Of a DNA stretch of 64,000 nucleotides, positions 26,540 through 36,029 are shown piece after piece (the first letter of the stretch is position 1; the number at the start of each line of letters is the position of its first letter). Source of the DNA: Bacteroidales bacterium (lineage in GTDB: Bacteria > Bacteroidota > Bacteroidia > Bacteroidales > UBA932); assembly GCA_017559545.1 (NCBI GenBank), contig JAFYRK010000001.1, positions 1-64,000 of the forward strand, given 5' to 3'. The notes beneath the pieces were generated by a model that ran no database searches, had not been told where the DNA came from, and was given only the letters and a program-made list of their open reading frames with translations. A program made the position numbers and the translations under genes.

Positions 26540-29500
26540 TTATTTAACGTATCTGTGTATAAAATTGATTACTTGGGCCTTTGTGCATGTCTTTTTCGGT
26601 GAAAACTTAAATGCTTCCGTACCACCCATTATGGAGTTCATATGGCCCCATGATATAGCTCTACCTATATCACTTTGGTGATGATTTTCGATATCAAGGT
26701 ATTGATTGCATAGAAGCGATTCAGGACGGCCTTCGCTCTTCCAGAGAGTCAATATGAATTCTTCTCTTGTCACTGCGGTCTTTGCTCCAAATGCGGTTCC
26801 ATCTATGAGACCTTTTTCTTTTGCCCAAAGTGCAGCATTGTAATATGAATCAGATGCATTCACATCAGAGAACGGGTTGGCCCCTGGCATTTCGGGTGCA
26901 CCGGCATTGCGCCATAAGTATGTCAGGAATTCCGCCCTCGTACATGTCTTTTCAGGCGAGAATGTCGTAGCCGATCTATCAATGAGGTTGTTGTCCAGTG
27001 CCCATTGAACAGCAGCTGCATACCATACATCTGCATCGACATCCGTAAATGAACAGACTTTATCAGGTGCTTTATTATATATATTGCCCGGGTGGGTGTC
27101 TTCCGGAATAGAAACAAGCACTTTCCTACCCAATGTTGCTGAAGTCCTCCACGCTGCACCCGTAACAGCATTTCCGTTACCTGAGCAATTCTCCACGAAT
27201 TCGTTTGCAAATTTCGCTATAGCACTGCTCTTCGAATAAATATTACTGATGGTGTACATTCCATTGACTTCATCAATTTCATTACCTATGACAGTTCCTG
27301 TATTATAGCAATTGTTCAGATAAATATCCGCCATTGCGACATTGGTGATACCTGCTGCACTTCTTCCAATAAGTTGTCCGGTATTATAGCAGTTATGAAT
27401 ATAAGATGTCATCTCGCGTGGTTTATGCTCAATTTGAGGGACTTTTGGGATAGTTGTATATGGACATATACCGGATGCGGTACACCACATAGGACTGTTA
27501 CCTACCAATTTCTCTAAATCCAGAGGGACTGTGATATTTCCGCTATTATAACACTCATGAACATGTACTACTAGCATTTCTGCGGTAATACCACCGGCAA
27601 GAATCTGATACTCACAATTCTTAGCAGAAACATTTATATCTGAGTCATTGAAGCATTTTTCAATGTGAGTAATGGATTTTCTTGGTGCATCTGCAAAAAA
27701 ATCACCTCCTGCTACTGAAGCAATACCTCCGACAAAGATATATGCTGTAGGTGCCCCGTCTGGCATTGTTCCGTACGAATCAATAGGCTTAAACTTCTCG
27801 TTACCAATCACATTAATATTGATTCTTCCACCCTTGGTATAACAGTTATACATATCTATACCTTGGTTCATACCACCACAGATCGGGCTTGCATAAATTC
27901 TGACTTCCTTCTTCAGATCAGTATAATTAATGTCAATATTGAAATTTACGACTCCTAAGTTCTTTATCTTGAACTCTTCGGGAGTGGTTCCCGAATTAGC
28001 AAATAATCCGTAGCAGCGCCAATCGACATTTTCAGTCAAGAACGGAACTTCCTCATTAATGACAATCTGCATGCCTGAAATCACGTGACCATTACCGTCA
28101 AATGAACCTAAAAAGGAATGAGTATATTGATCTGATTTATTCCATGCAGACAAAAATCCATAAGATGGATTAGATCCGATAGGCACCCAATTGCCCCAGT
28201 CTGAAAGGTCAATGTCAGCAATCAATTTGTAATGCTTTTTCGGACCTTTACGGACAGCATTTAATTGTTCTGCCGTTGCGATAAGATACGGATCCTCTAA
28301 GGTACCGCTACCACCAGCGAATTTATATGGACTGTTTGGAATTTCAGCAGGTGCACCCTTATACATGCCTCCATACTGAATATCCTTGAGGCATGCTTTA
28401 GGTAAAAATTTCATATTAGATAAGAGACACCATTCACCAACAAGTCCAGGGATATCATCCGACAAATCATCATCAATGATGTCTAAATACTTTATTGTAT
28501 AATTGCTTGGGAATGTGCTCTTCTTTCCGTCAGTCACATAACCACCCTCAGCGCAGTGAAATTCTTCTGTGGTCGGATATTCATACTCTGACCTCATGTG
28601 TTTGTCAAGGAAGCTTTTTACGAAAACTTCACTTCTCTCCCATTGCCTACCTCTATATTTTCTGTCCCAATGGTCGAAAAGTGGAGCATACATCTGCGCT
28701 CTTGCAATAGGAATAAAGGTCAGCTCACTGATCTTCTTCTTATATTCCTTCATTGCTTCAGTAATCTTGACATTATGCCCCATAGCTCCTGTAAAGGCGG
28801 TAAGATAAACCTTAACAGTTTTCTTATTAACGACCTTGAATCCTGTTGTGGTTTCTGCTTCTGGTCTAAATTCGTCAAGTTTAAGGCTTTTATTGAAATA
28901 ATATCCATCCTTAGCCTTAAATGTTGCAACCGCTGTTGTAAACATAAAAGGTTTCAGGCCATCAGGATGCTCATACTCCATATTATCGAGATAGTAGTTT
29001 TCATTCTTTGCAAATGAATCACTGTAATAGCTATAGTGTGGCTTGGAATCTTTAACTCCCAGCAACCATGTTTTCATTTTAGCGATGAGAACATCTTCCT
29101 TAGGAGCAACAGGCTTTGGTGGGGCGTTCTTAGCTGCAAGAGCCCTGGCATTCTCGTCATCCAGTTCTTTCTGAGTAGGAGTAGAACTGTAACTGAAGGT
29201 ATATATAGCCTTTCTCTTATCTTCTGAAAACTCCTTTTTATCTTGGTAGGCTCCAGGACATCTGACATCATGCGCATTGGGCTCAAAATACATTTTTACG
29301 CCACGTTTCAGAGCGACTGTAACCTGAACCTTGTACTGGGCTTTATGTGCAAATGTGCCATCAGGATTCCACATAGGACCGATCCACTTAACATCAACCA
29401 CCTCACATTTGTCAGACATTGATGTTGTAATCTTCTTTTGGGCATGCTTTCCGGCAATAGGCTTATCTACATTAAAGATCAATGATGCAACTGGCTGATC

Positions 29501-29923
29501 TTGAGTTGATTTTGAGGTACTTTCACTTTCTGGTATAGGTTTCAATCCTTTCCTCATCCAGACCTGAGCCTCTTTCTTGTCATCAGAAATCTTGGAAAGT
29601 CCACCCTCTCCACCATTTACCGTTACAGGCACATTGGAACTGAATATTTTATTTACCCCATCCTTGATGCGGACAATGACCTCATATTTATAGAGCCTGT
29701 CCTCGAGAAAATAATTTACAAATGCAGTTGGGCATTTTACAGAAACTATTTCAACATCCTTTGATTCATCTATCGTAACGCCTGAAAGATCCGGCAAGTG
29801 ATTTATGACGGGCACAGGTACTGTGACGGTTAGTTTTTCAATAATTTGCTCTTGGGCTGACAACACTAAAGAAGATAGATGCATCAGCCCTAGTACACAT
29901 AAAATGACAGAAAACTTTTTCAT
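26540..29923 (-). CDS. Large exported protein with GLUG-like region and three SLH domains
   Basis: A signal peptide (1-23) is followed by about 500 residues of beta-rich repeats, then SGTLEDPYLIATAEQLNAV, the entry to a GLUG-type right-handed repeat region with many CYN(T/S)G turns. The last 171 residues are three S-layer homology domains (FTDVDADVWY; FSDVNASDSYY; YLDIENHHQSD), each ending in TCTRAEF/AVTREEF/TCTKAQV. SLH domains anchor proteins to secondary cell-wall polymers of Gram-positives, so their target here is unclear. The gene is more AT-rich than the core genes. Length 1127 aa. Confidence 0.8.
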   Translation of the reverse strand: MKKFSVILCVLGLMHLSSLVLSAQEQIIEKLTVTVPVPVINHLPDLSGVTIDESKDVEIVSVKCPTAFVNYFLEDRLYKYEVIVRIKDGVNKIFSSNVPVTVNGGEGGLSKISDDKKEAQVWMRKGLKPIPESESTSKSTQDQPVASLIFNVDKPIAGKHAQKKITTSMSDKCEVVDVKWIGPMWNPDGTFAHKAQYKVQVTVALKRGVKMYFEPNAHDVRCPGAYQDKKEFSEDKRKAIYTFSYSSTPTQKELDDENARALAAKNAPPKPVAPKEDVLIAKMKTWLLGVKDSKPHYSYYSDSFAKNENYYLDNMEYEHPDGLKPFMFTTAVATFKAKDGYYFNKSLKLDEFRPEAETTTGFKVVNKKTVKVYLTAFTGAMGHNVKITEAMKEYKKKISELTFIPIARAQMYAPLFDHWDRKYRGRQWERSEVFVKSFLDKHMRSEYEYPTTEEFHCAEGGYVTDGKKSTFPSNYTIKYLDIIDDDLSDDIPGLVGEWCLLSNMKFLPKACLKDIQYGGMYKGAPAEIPNSPYKFAGGSGTLEDPYLIATAEQLNAVRKGPKKHYKLIADIDLSDWGNWVPIGSNPSYGFLSAWNKSDQYTHSFLGSFDGNGHVISGMQIVINEEVPFLTENVDWRCYGLFANSGTTPEEFKIKNLGVVNFNIDINYTDLKKEVRIYASPICGGMNQGIDMYNCYTKGGRININVIGNEKFKPIDSYGTMPDGAPTAYIFVGGIASVAGGDFFADAPRKSITHIEKCFNDSDINVSAKNCEYQILAGGITAEMLVVHVHECYNSGNITVPLDLEKLVGNSPMWCTASGICPYTTIPKVPQIEHKPREMTSYIHNCYNTGQLIGRSAAGITNVAMADIYLNNCYNTGTVIGNEIDEVNGMYTISNIYSKSSAIAKFANEFVENCSGNGNAVTGAAWRTSATLGRKVLVSIPEDTHPGNIYNKAPDKVCSFTDVDADVWYAAAVQWALDNNLIDRSATTFSPEKTCTRAEFLTYLWRNAGAPEMPGANPFSDVNASDSYYNAALWAKEKGLIDGTAFGAKTAVTREEFILTLWKSEGRPESLLCNQYLDIENHHQSDIGRAISWGHMNSIMGGTEAFKFSPKKTCTKAQVINFIHRYVK

Positions 29924-29952
29924 ATATAACTTTTGAAACAGAGTATATCTTA

Positions 29953-29960
29953 CAAAGTTA
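29953..29960 (-). promoter_or_regulatory. -7 box for the SLH/FISUMP transcription unit
   Basis: TAACTTTG matches TAnnTTTG 30 bp before the SLH-protein start codon; no -33 TTTG is seen. Confidence 0.45.
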
Positions 29961-30068
29961 ACTTATATATTAAGAATAGCATGCACCCTTTCACTACAAT
30001 ATAATATATTTTCAATACCCTCCTCAGTTTTAGATTGCTGACCGATCATCTTTCAGAAGACACATATC

Positions 30069-30470
30069 TTAATACTCCACAACCTCGAAGGTAAGGTCAA
30101 CGTCTCCGAAATGGCCTTTGGTGTCGCTGTAGGCCTCAAACCATTTGCTTCCGAGGGTTCCTCTCCATACTATGTCGTCATATGAATGGAAAGGTATCTT
30201 GAGTTCGACTCCGTAACTTTTGGACTCGACTCTTACAAAGGCGGTACAATTCCAGTCCTTGATCGTTCCGCCATCGTCCTCTATTATCATAAAGGCAAAG
30301 GACTCTACAAGGTCCGTCCACTCGGAGAATACCATGGCATTGAACGGCACCGGAATCCCCTTCTGGTTTCTCCTCACCACTATAAGGAAGTCTGTAATAC
30401 TCGGCGTGAACAGGCGAAGCTCCGCCTCTGTAGTAGCAGTAAAGTCCTCAAAGGCACCTACCTTGACGAA
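30069..30470 (-). pseudogene. Truncated copy 2 of the 36-kb lipoprotein gene 3' end
   Basis: About 133 codons in frame, from FVKVGAFEDF to the C-terminus, match the lipoprotein at 36030-37265. A stop codon (TAA) sits directly before the first matching codon, and only a GTG inside could start a ~103-residue piece. The final ~130 bp are almost identical to the full gene while the upstream part has drifted, suggesting recent conversion or selection at the 3' end. No signal peptide remains. Confidence 0.75.
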
Positions 30471-30530
30471 TTAACATTAAAAGAAAAGCGTTCTTTTCTA
30501 TTACACCTTACCGCATAACGAAAAGAACAC
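30471..30530. repeat. Junction module 2 with GTTCTTTT/AAAAGAAC inverted repeat
   Basis: TTAACATTAAAA, GTTCTTTT, a ~22-nt loop and AAAAGAAC, matching the module next to copy 1. The two copies therefore share both the break in the gene and the sequence beyond it, so they descend from one broken ancestor. Confidence 0.55.
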
Positions 30531-30566
30531 CTATGTCATTTTTTCAGATCAAAAGCAACGTTCTTA

Positions 30567-30707
30567 CTATTCATCAGGCTTTTCGAACGGCAGCTCTTCT
30601 GGAGATTCAATATAGTCGATGGCTTTGACAGAAAAGTACCACTCTTCCTAATCTTCCACCCAAACCGTTCTGATCTTCCGATTATCAAACAATCTTATTT
30701 TTTCAAT
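30567..30707 (-). pseudogene. Fossil of a BRO/DinD-type N-terminal domain
   Basis: Reading through one TAG gives IEKIRLFDNRKIRTVWVED, stop, then EEWYFSVKAIDYIESPEELP and a short tail to a TAG. The pattern (K-I-x-F-x-N-x-x-I-R-T-V-W...E-x-W-Y-F-S-V) is the opening of BRO-N family proteins such as phage antirepressors and DinD-like proteins. After the first ~35 residues the homologous text is lost. No start codon is present. This is a relic of a phage or mobile element. Confidence 0.6.
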
Positions 30708-31253
30708 CTATGATATAACGCGTATGATGCATTTTAGACTTTCTACAAGGACATGGAGTTATCCTACAACACACCGGCATCGTTTGAAAAACATTGCTGA
30801 CTAATTATGACGAGGTATCTTCTTGGCGGTCAATTATTTATCATCGTCCCGGAAAAACAGGGCTCTTTTTATGTGACGATACGCCAAAACGGCGTTTCCG
30901 AGGCATTATCCGCCATCGTCACAGAAAAATCGGACGATTCTTGCGGGACAATGAAATCGGAACCGCCCTGCCATCTAGCAGCGGTAAAAGTCCATGGCAC
31001 ATCTATATCAATCCTTTAATTTCAGATCGGAAGATTCTATTGGCAATATTATCCAGATAGATCATACTGACTACTTCCGCCACAAATAAGAGGCTGGACA
31101 TTATTATCAATGAGCTCAACCAGCATGGTCGAAGCGAAGGAGCGATAATGATCAACAGCAGACTCATCAAAGTAACGCATAGTTATACTTAAACTCTATC
31201 GCCTGTCCCGTTTTGAAAGTTTTTGAGGGGCAGAGCCACAACAAGCTACGTTC
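30708..31253. other. No supported gene; probable degenerate DNA
   Basis: Short open frames exist on the plus strand (for example about 70 codons near 30807-31019), but none has a recognisable domain, promoter or ribosome site, and they overlap in competing frames. Direct neighbours are gene relics. I see no hairpin with a T-run and no terminal repeats. Best read as decayed accessory DNA. Confidence 0.5.
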
Positions 31254-32009
31254 TCACGCAGGTACGGAAGATTCTATTACCTGTACATATTGGTTAAATC
31301 TCTTAAGCATTTCCTTAAGAGATTTTGCATCTGGTGCACTCAGAAACGGCGACAAGATGACCTTATCTATAAAGCCTTCCGAAAATTCTATGCAGCATTG
31401 GCTTTGACGGCGAGCCGCAGTCATGTCGTTTGGGACAAATGCAATTCTATACTCTCGTTCCGATCTATACTCGTCTTGTTTTAGGAACACCTTATCAAAC
31501 TGACTCCACTTTGGTCTTGATCTCTCATAAGAAGGAAAGCCGCAAAAAATTTTATATCCCGTTATTCCTGATTGAAGTACTTCCAATAATTTCCTTAATG
31601 TCGTTTCTATTCTCACACCACTACCGCCAGATGTATACGCCTTCCACATAAGGTAGCTTTCTGTTAAATCATCTGTCCACGATGATATATATAGGTATTG
31701 TGAAAGAAACTCTTGCTCGGAGTGATATTGACACTCCAGTCGTTGTTCATTGGTTAATTTTTGTCCTGCTGGTGTAAAAAAAGGATATTTCATCCATTTC
31801 TGCTTATATTCACCTTTCTCTGTTTTGTCACCCCAAAAAGTCTTTCTATTATTAACCTTGAATTCCCCGTCAAACAGAAATAGAAGATTCATCAAAGATA
31901 TATATCGACATATTGGCAAATCCACCTGATCTTCACTTTGTATAAATATATTTTCAGCATATCGGAAGAAATCTCTTTCCAATGGAGTTGTATCAAATTG
32001 CTTTTTCAT
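31254..32009 (-). CDS. DUF2971-like protein
   Basis: 251 residues with YISSWTDDLTESYLMWKAY, GGSGVRIET and DEYRSEREYRI, the spaced marks of DUF2971 (Trp-x-x-Tyr near a Gly-rich turn, then Lys/Asp..Tyr..Glu). The family is widespread, often on islands and near defence or mobile genes; biochemical function is unknown. It starts 13 bp after the stop of the coiled-coil lipoprotein and probably shares its message. AT-rich compared with the core genes. Confidence 0.65.
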   Translation of the reverse strand: MKKQFDTTPLERDFFRYAENIFIQSEDQVDLPICRYISLMNLLFLFDGEFKVNNRKTFWGDKTEKGEYKQKWMKYPFFTPAGQKLTNEQRLECQYHSEQEFLSQYLYISSWTDDLTESYLMWKAYTSGGSGVRIETTLRKLLEVLQSGITGYKIFCGFPSYERSRPKWSQFDKVFLKQDEYRSEREYRIAFVPNDMTAARRQSQCCIEFSEGFIDKVILSPFLSAPDAKSLKEMLKRFNQYVQVIESSVPA

Positions 32010-32022
32010 CGTATGCGTTTCA

Positions 32023-34893
32023 TTAATCCTCTTTTACACATCTAATATAGTTACAGAACTCTCGTAAATCAGCCTCTACCAAACCTTGGTTATAACGATT
32101 TGACTGTAGATATAAGGAAAGTCCATAAGCAGATCTATTATTTGTTTTGGGTGTTGCTGACCAATACGTCAATGTATTATAACCTATTGGATACCATATC
32201 ACATTATCATTACCAAAGATTCCACTGAAATTGATACCACAGTTAATACTATCACTCAAGTCGTCTGTAATTTCAGAAACTCCTGCCGCAACACTCCAAA
32301 GACCATACGGGCCACCATCTGGCACACGCCACCCATATGGACATGGGTCATATATTGATTTGCTATATTCGGATGTTGTCCAACGAGTATTATCCGTTGC
32401 TGACGACCCTGTGTAATACCAGTCCCAATTATTTGTATCACCGTCAATCTTTGTCGTTGGATTCAAAATTGAATATTCTATTGTTCCATATGAACTATTA
32501 TCACTGACATATGCGCGAGAAAATTCTTTTGTGGCTTTAGCCTCTGACTCATCTTTCATTGTACCATAGCCCATAAAAGGGTCTTTTCTTCCCCATTGAT
32601 ATCTTAGTCCAAAAGCCTCGACATCACCTGGAACATTTGACGTCGCTCCTAAATTTCGATCCATCATTGTCCCGGCATTATTATAATATTCTTGTCCTGT
32701 AGGTTGTTTAGTATTCCAAATATGCCATGACCAAAGAATAGTTTCGCTATCATCTCTAACCACTATTAAGGAGTTCCCATTTTTAAAAGAGGGTGGCACT
32801 TGAAAAGCGATATATCCATCTCTATATCCGACCCGTTGAATTAAATCTCCTTTATTCGGAGCGACTGACGTGCCAAAACTTTCCCACAAGACATCGGCTT
32901 TCACTGGATTTCCCTCTGGATGTATGTCGTCCCGATTACCTGCCAGATATTGGCTATTTCCCTTATAGGCCCTAAACTTATAGTAGCCCGGTTCACTGAC
33001 AATATAGCAGTTTGCCGTTTGATAAATCCCATTATTTTGAGGTGATAAGTCTTCAAATAATGTCAAATCTTCGATATATGAAAAGTCATCAACATAGCAT
33101 ATGATGTCCACAATATCACTAAAAACATCACTGTTTTTGTCAGACACGTTAACATAAATAACAGCATCGCAATTTCCTGTTAGAAAAGCGGCATCAATAG
33201 GATGAGAAGTATCTTCTATCATCGTGACTGTTAATATACCATCAGCACTACCTACAACAGATTTAACATTCAGTGAGATTGCAGAATTAACAACCCTTGT
33301 GGCAGGAGATTTTGTCGTCCTTAAATAGGCTTTCACAACTTCTTTATTTTCTACCCATGCCTGCTGAATGGCCATTGCCTGACTTGTTGGAGATACCAGA
33401 AAATCAAGAGACACGGATTTGAACACATCTGACATTTCAACTTTCCTGTCACTATATTCAGGCATATATTTCAAACTCTGAATCCTGTTGACAAAATCGG
33501 TTTCAAGTTTACCGAGACGGTCCTGAATCAGACCTATCAAGGTCTTGATAGCCGATATATCATCAACTATCGTCTTCTTTGAAATTTCGTCTATCGGACG
33601 AATATCTTCCAGCTCTTGAAGCAGGGCAGCGTAATCGGACAGCAATTTGTCAATTAGTAATCTAAGTTCTTCGTCTACATCTTCAAGGTTTTCAAGAATG
33701 AAGTTTATACTTTCAATCTGCTTCTGTATGGTGTCGATATCGTCGATTATTTCACCAATGCCTTTCTGCATGGCAGTTATCTGTGACTCTATTGTCGATA
33801 GACGGGAGTTTATCTTAGTCTCAAGTTTCTGAACGGCCTCGGCAATCGCTGCATTTATCACTCCATTATTTTCCTCAATCGCCTCCTTGATTGCACTCTT
33901 ATATGCCTTTGTCAGTTCTTCTTTTGAGGTTTCTAGAGCTGTCTTCAGTTCCGTAATCTGTTTCTGAAGGTCAGCATCTGTTTCATCCAATCGCGCAGCT
34001 AAAGCAGACAATTTTCCGTCGATTGTGGCAATGTCATAATATCCCTGAGTCAGAACGCTATTGACCCAGGCCTGCATATTGGTTTCGCTTTCTGCTATGG
34101 CTTTTGCAATAGCATTAGTATATGCCGAGGTTATCTCATCCTTGGCAGAAGAAATTGCAGTGGTATATGCCTGAGTCATTGTGTTGACAGCACTTTCAAT
34201 TCTTGCAATATAATCAGTGCTGAGTTCTGAACGCAATGCATCAATCGCAGTCTGAATATCTGATGCAATCTTGCCATTTAGGCGAGTTTCCAAAGCAGAC
34301 ACACCTGCGTTTATCTGCTCAATTGATGCCTTGATTGTTGAAATCTCAGTCTGGGTTTGTTCATACTGAGCCAGAGTCGAGAATGTTGCATTCGCCCAGT
34401 TGGTTGTAGAAGTAAGCTGGGTATCAACGTAGGCCTGGAGGTCTGAAATTTTCTTGTCAAGGGCCTCGTCAGCTTGTTTCAACTCTGCCAACGTATTGTT
34501 GATTGCAAGAAGTTCAGCTTCGATTGCCTCTTTTGCTGTGTTGAGTTCATTAAGCAAAGTCTGTTCAAGAACACTGATTTCCTCACCTAGTTCCGCCTCA
34601 ACCTTTGCAATCTCTGCGTTTGCATCATCAATCTGTTTCTGCAAATCTGTCGCTGTCGCCTCCAAAGCTTTGATATATGTATCAAAAGACTCATCCATTT
34701 CCTTCAAGTCAGAGATGGAAGTATTAATGGCGGAAATCTGCTCATTGATTGAGGTAATCGTGGTGCCTTCAAGAACGTCAAGACGGTCTTTCAGATCTTG
34801 AATGTCCAATTTCATATCCTTACAACCAAATGTAAAAAAAAGGGCAGGGAGCAGTAAAAATAATACACTCCTGAAGTTAAGTTTAGCAGTCAT
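32023..34893 (-). CDS. Large coiled-coil lipoprotein with C-terminal FISUMP domain
   Basis: I start at MTAKLNFRSV because it gives a lipoprotein signal (ALFFTFGC); 43 earlier in-frame codons would run through a structured leader. Some 430 residues of coiled coil follow (heptads, Ile/Leu/Ala with DDI, TIQKQIES), then a beta domain opening IQSLKYMPEYSD that also occurs in the two lipoproteins at 54.5 and 57.8 kb, and a C-terminal FISUMP domain (NAGTMMDRNLGA, DPCPYGWRVPDGG, YWSATP). It looks like a stalked surface adhesin or binding protein; ligand unknown. Confidence 0.8.
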   Translation of the reverse strand: MTAKLNFRSVLFLLLPALFFTFGCKDMKLDIQDLKDRLDVLEGTTITSINEQISAINTSISDLKEMDESFDTYIKALEATATDLQKQIDDANAEIAKVEAELGEEISVLEQTLLNELNTAKEAIEAELLAINNTLAELKQADEALDKKISDLQAYVDTQLTSTTNWANATFSTLAQYEQTQTEISTIKASIEQINAGVSALETRLNGKIASDIQTAIDALRSELSTDYIARIESAVNTMTQAYTTAISSAKDEITSAYTNAIAKAIAESETNMQAWVNSVLTQGYYDIATIDGKLSALAARLDETDADLQKQITELKTALETSKEELTKAYKSAIKEAIEENNGVINAAIAEAVQKLETKINSRLSTIESQITAMQKGIGEIIDDIDTIQKQIESINFILENLEDVDEELRLLIDKLLSDYAALLQELEDIRPIDEISKKTIVDDISAIKTLIGLIQDRLGKLETDFVNRIQSLKYMPEYSDRKVEMSDVFKSVSLDFLVSPTSQAMAIQQAWVENKEVVKAYLRTTKSPATRVVNSAISLNVKSVVGSADGILTVTMIEDTSHPIDAAFLTGNCDAVIYVNVSDKNSDVFSDIVDIICYVDDFSYIEDLTLFEDLSPQNNGIYQTANCYIVSEPGYYKFRAYKGNSQYLAGNRDDIHPEGNPVKADVLWESFGTSVAPNKGDLIQRVGYRDGYIAFQVPPSFKNGNSLIVVRDDSETILWSWHIWNTKQPTGQEYYNNAGTMMDRNLGATSNVPGDVEAFGLRYQWGRKDPFMGYGTMKDESEAKATKEFSRAYVSDNSSYGTIEYSILNPTTKIDGDTNNWDWYYTGSSATDNTRWTTSEYSKSIYDPCPYGWRVPDGGPYGLWSVAAGVSEITDDLSDSINCGINFSGIFGNDNVIWYPIGYNTLTYWSATPKTNNRSAYGLSLYLQSNRYNQGLVEADLREFCNYIRCVKED

Positions 34894-34945
34894 AACAGGC
34901 CTACGGCATCCGAGCCCCGGGGATGCATATGTGGATAAAAAGAAA

Positions 34946-35024
34946 GTGTGGAGCTGATTTTCGTTTATCTTGTTGAAGGTTGTGGAAAGACCCGACGATA
35001 GATAAACGAAACAATACCCCACAC
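34946..35024 (-). promoter_or_regulatory. Long two-tier hairpin in the leader of the coiled-coil lipoprotein
   Basis: On the message strand GTGTGG pairs with CCACAC, and inside it TTTCGTTTATCT pairs with AGATAAACGAAA around a ~32-nt loop. The hairpin ends about 50 nt before the start codon of the lipoprotein, so it is well placed to control translation or message stability. Confidence 0.5.
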
Positions 35025-35211
35025 TCGAATAGATATGGGATATCAGGACACAGAATATGCCCTGCCACAGTTATCTATACGAAAGTGAGTGCTGTCCGTA
35101 TCGTCCTTATCGTCAAGAAAACTTCCACATTTTCAACAAAGGACTTGCGAAAAACACTTTCACAATATGTAATGCCAGACGGCTCGTGCCGGATGACTCT
35201 ACAAATGTAAA

Positions 35212-35219
35212 CATTTTTC
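35212..35219 (-). promoter_or_regulatory. -7 box of the coiled-coil lipoprotein, giving a ~310-nt leader
   Basis: TACATTTG matches TAnnTTTG. If used, the 5' untranslated region would be about 310 nt and hold the large hairpin and several smaller inverted repeats (for example GAAAA..TTTTC near 35120). No open frame with support lies in this leader. Confidence 0.4.
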
Positions 35220-35352
35220 CTTTACGGACAACACGCACTGTGGTATCGCCCGTCATCTAGAGATGGCGGACTAAATTAATTAACAGAATGCTGAAACCGA
35301 CTTATTTCGAAGAGAAATGATTTACAGAATCTGAACAAGCTGATAGCTTATG

Positions 35353-35655
35353 CTATAGAGGCTTTACAATCTCCACCCTCATGCCGAGTGCATTGATGAT
35401 ACTGAAAAAGAGTCCTGCACTTGGATTGACATGTCCCTTCTCCAGTTTAGATATGTAGGACTTGGTGCTGTTGATCCTTTCCGCAAGCTCTGACTGCGTC
35501 ACACCTGCTGCCTTTCTGGCTGTATGCAGAATCTGACCGGAATAGAAAGCATAGGCTTCCTCTATAGCCTTTGCCCGCTCCGGCGTTCCAGACCTGCCAA
35601 ACTCAGCATCCAATACGATGTCGTAATCCCTAATCTGATGATCGTTTGTCTGCAT
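35353..35655 (-). CDS. higA: XRE-family antitoxin (HigA type)
   Basis: 100 residues. The helix-turn-helix is at about 48-95 (ARKAAGVTQSELAERINST, SYISKLEKG). The N-terminal ~45 residues are the acidic, helical part that usually covers the toxin. It overlaps the toxin gene by 26 bp and comes second, the HigBA order. Expected to neutralise the toxin and repress the shared promoter. Confidence 0.85.
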   Translation of the reverse strand: MQTNDHQIRDYDIVLDAEFGRSGTPERAKAIEEAYAFYSGQILHTARKAAGVTQSELAERINSTKSYISKLEKGHVNPSAGLFFSIINALGMRVEIVKPL

Positions 35656-35968
35656 AATAACTCTCCTTTATCTTTATCGCCAACTCTATCTCGTTTTCTG
35701 GTGTCTTCTGGGTCTTCTTATGAAATCCATTGAACAATACAACAACATTGCCATCATCAAAGATGAAGAACACTCTGAAGATATTACCATTGTATAAAGT
35801 CCGCAATTCGTATATTCCATCTCGGATATATTTGACAAACCTTGTGGAGACCTTATCCTGTAACTTGAGCAAAAGCAATCCATACTTGACCTTCTGCTGC
35901 TCTTTCTGAGCCAGTCCCTGCATGAACCTCTCAAAATAGCCTCCATAAGTTACAATCTTTCTCTCCAT
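35630..35968 (-). CDS. higB: RelE-superfamily toxin (HigB/Gp49 type)
   Basis: 112 residues with the compact RelE-like fold marks: KVKYGLLLLKLQ, FVKYIRDGIYELRT and NIFRVFFIFDDGNVVVLFNGFHKKTQKTP, ending in Lys/Glu helix. Homologues cut mRNA on the ribosome. TACTTTTG, a -7 box, ends only 2 bp before the ATG, so the message would be leaderless or nearly so, a possible way to keep toxin yield low. The pair sits in the accessory region between the coiled-coil lipoprotein and the full lipoprotein gene. Confidence 0.85.
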   Translation of the reverse strand: MERKIVTYGGYFERFMQGLAQKEQQKVKYGLLLLKLQDKVSTRFVKYIRDGIYELRTLYNGNIFRVFFIFDDGNVVVLFNGFHKKTQKTPENEIELAIKIKESYYADKRSSD

Positions 35969-36029
35969 TGCAAAAGTACCAAAAGTTTCTATATTTTACA
36001 ACTTTATAAATTTCTTTTATTACATGCCT

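Noticed and set aside
28495..29017. Open frames opposite the SLH-domain gene
   Set aside because: Shadows of a strongly coding minus-strand frame; no start context or domain.
30807..31019. A 70-codon plus-strand frame in the gap before DUF2971
   Set aside because: No domain, promoter or conserved look; it competes with an overlapping frame of similar length and lies among relics.
31023..31280. CGGAAGATTCTATT occurring twice (about 31027 and 31265)
   Set aside because: Only about 14 bp, one copy inside the DUF2971 coding end, no extended similarity around them.
33780..34800. Ser/Ile/Ala-rich open frames on the plus strand opposite the coiled-coil lipoprotein
   Set aside because: Typical antisense readings of heptad-rich coiled-coil DNA.
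34894..35022. 43 extra in-frame codons before the coiled-coil lipoprotein start
   Set aside because: They run through the hairpin leader and would bury the lipoprotein signal.
34946..35024. Invertible promoter bounded by TTTCGTTTATCT arms
   Set aside because: The arms are only about 32 nt apart, too close for a switch segment; a hairpin in the leader explains them better.
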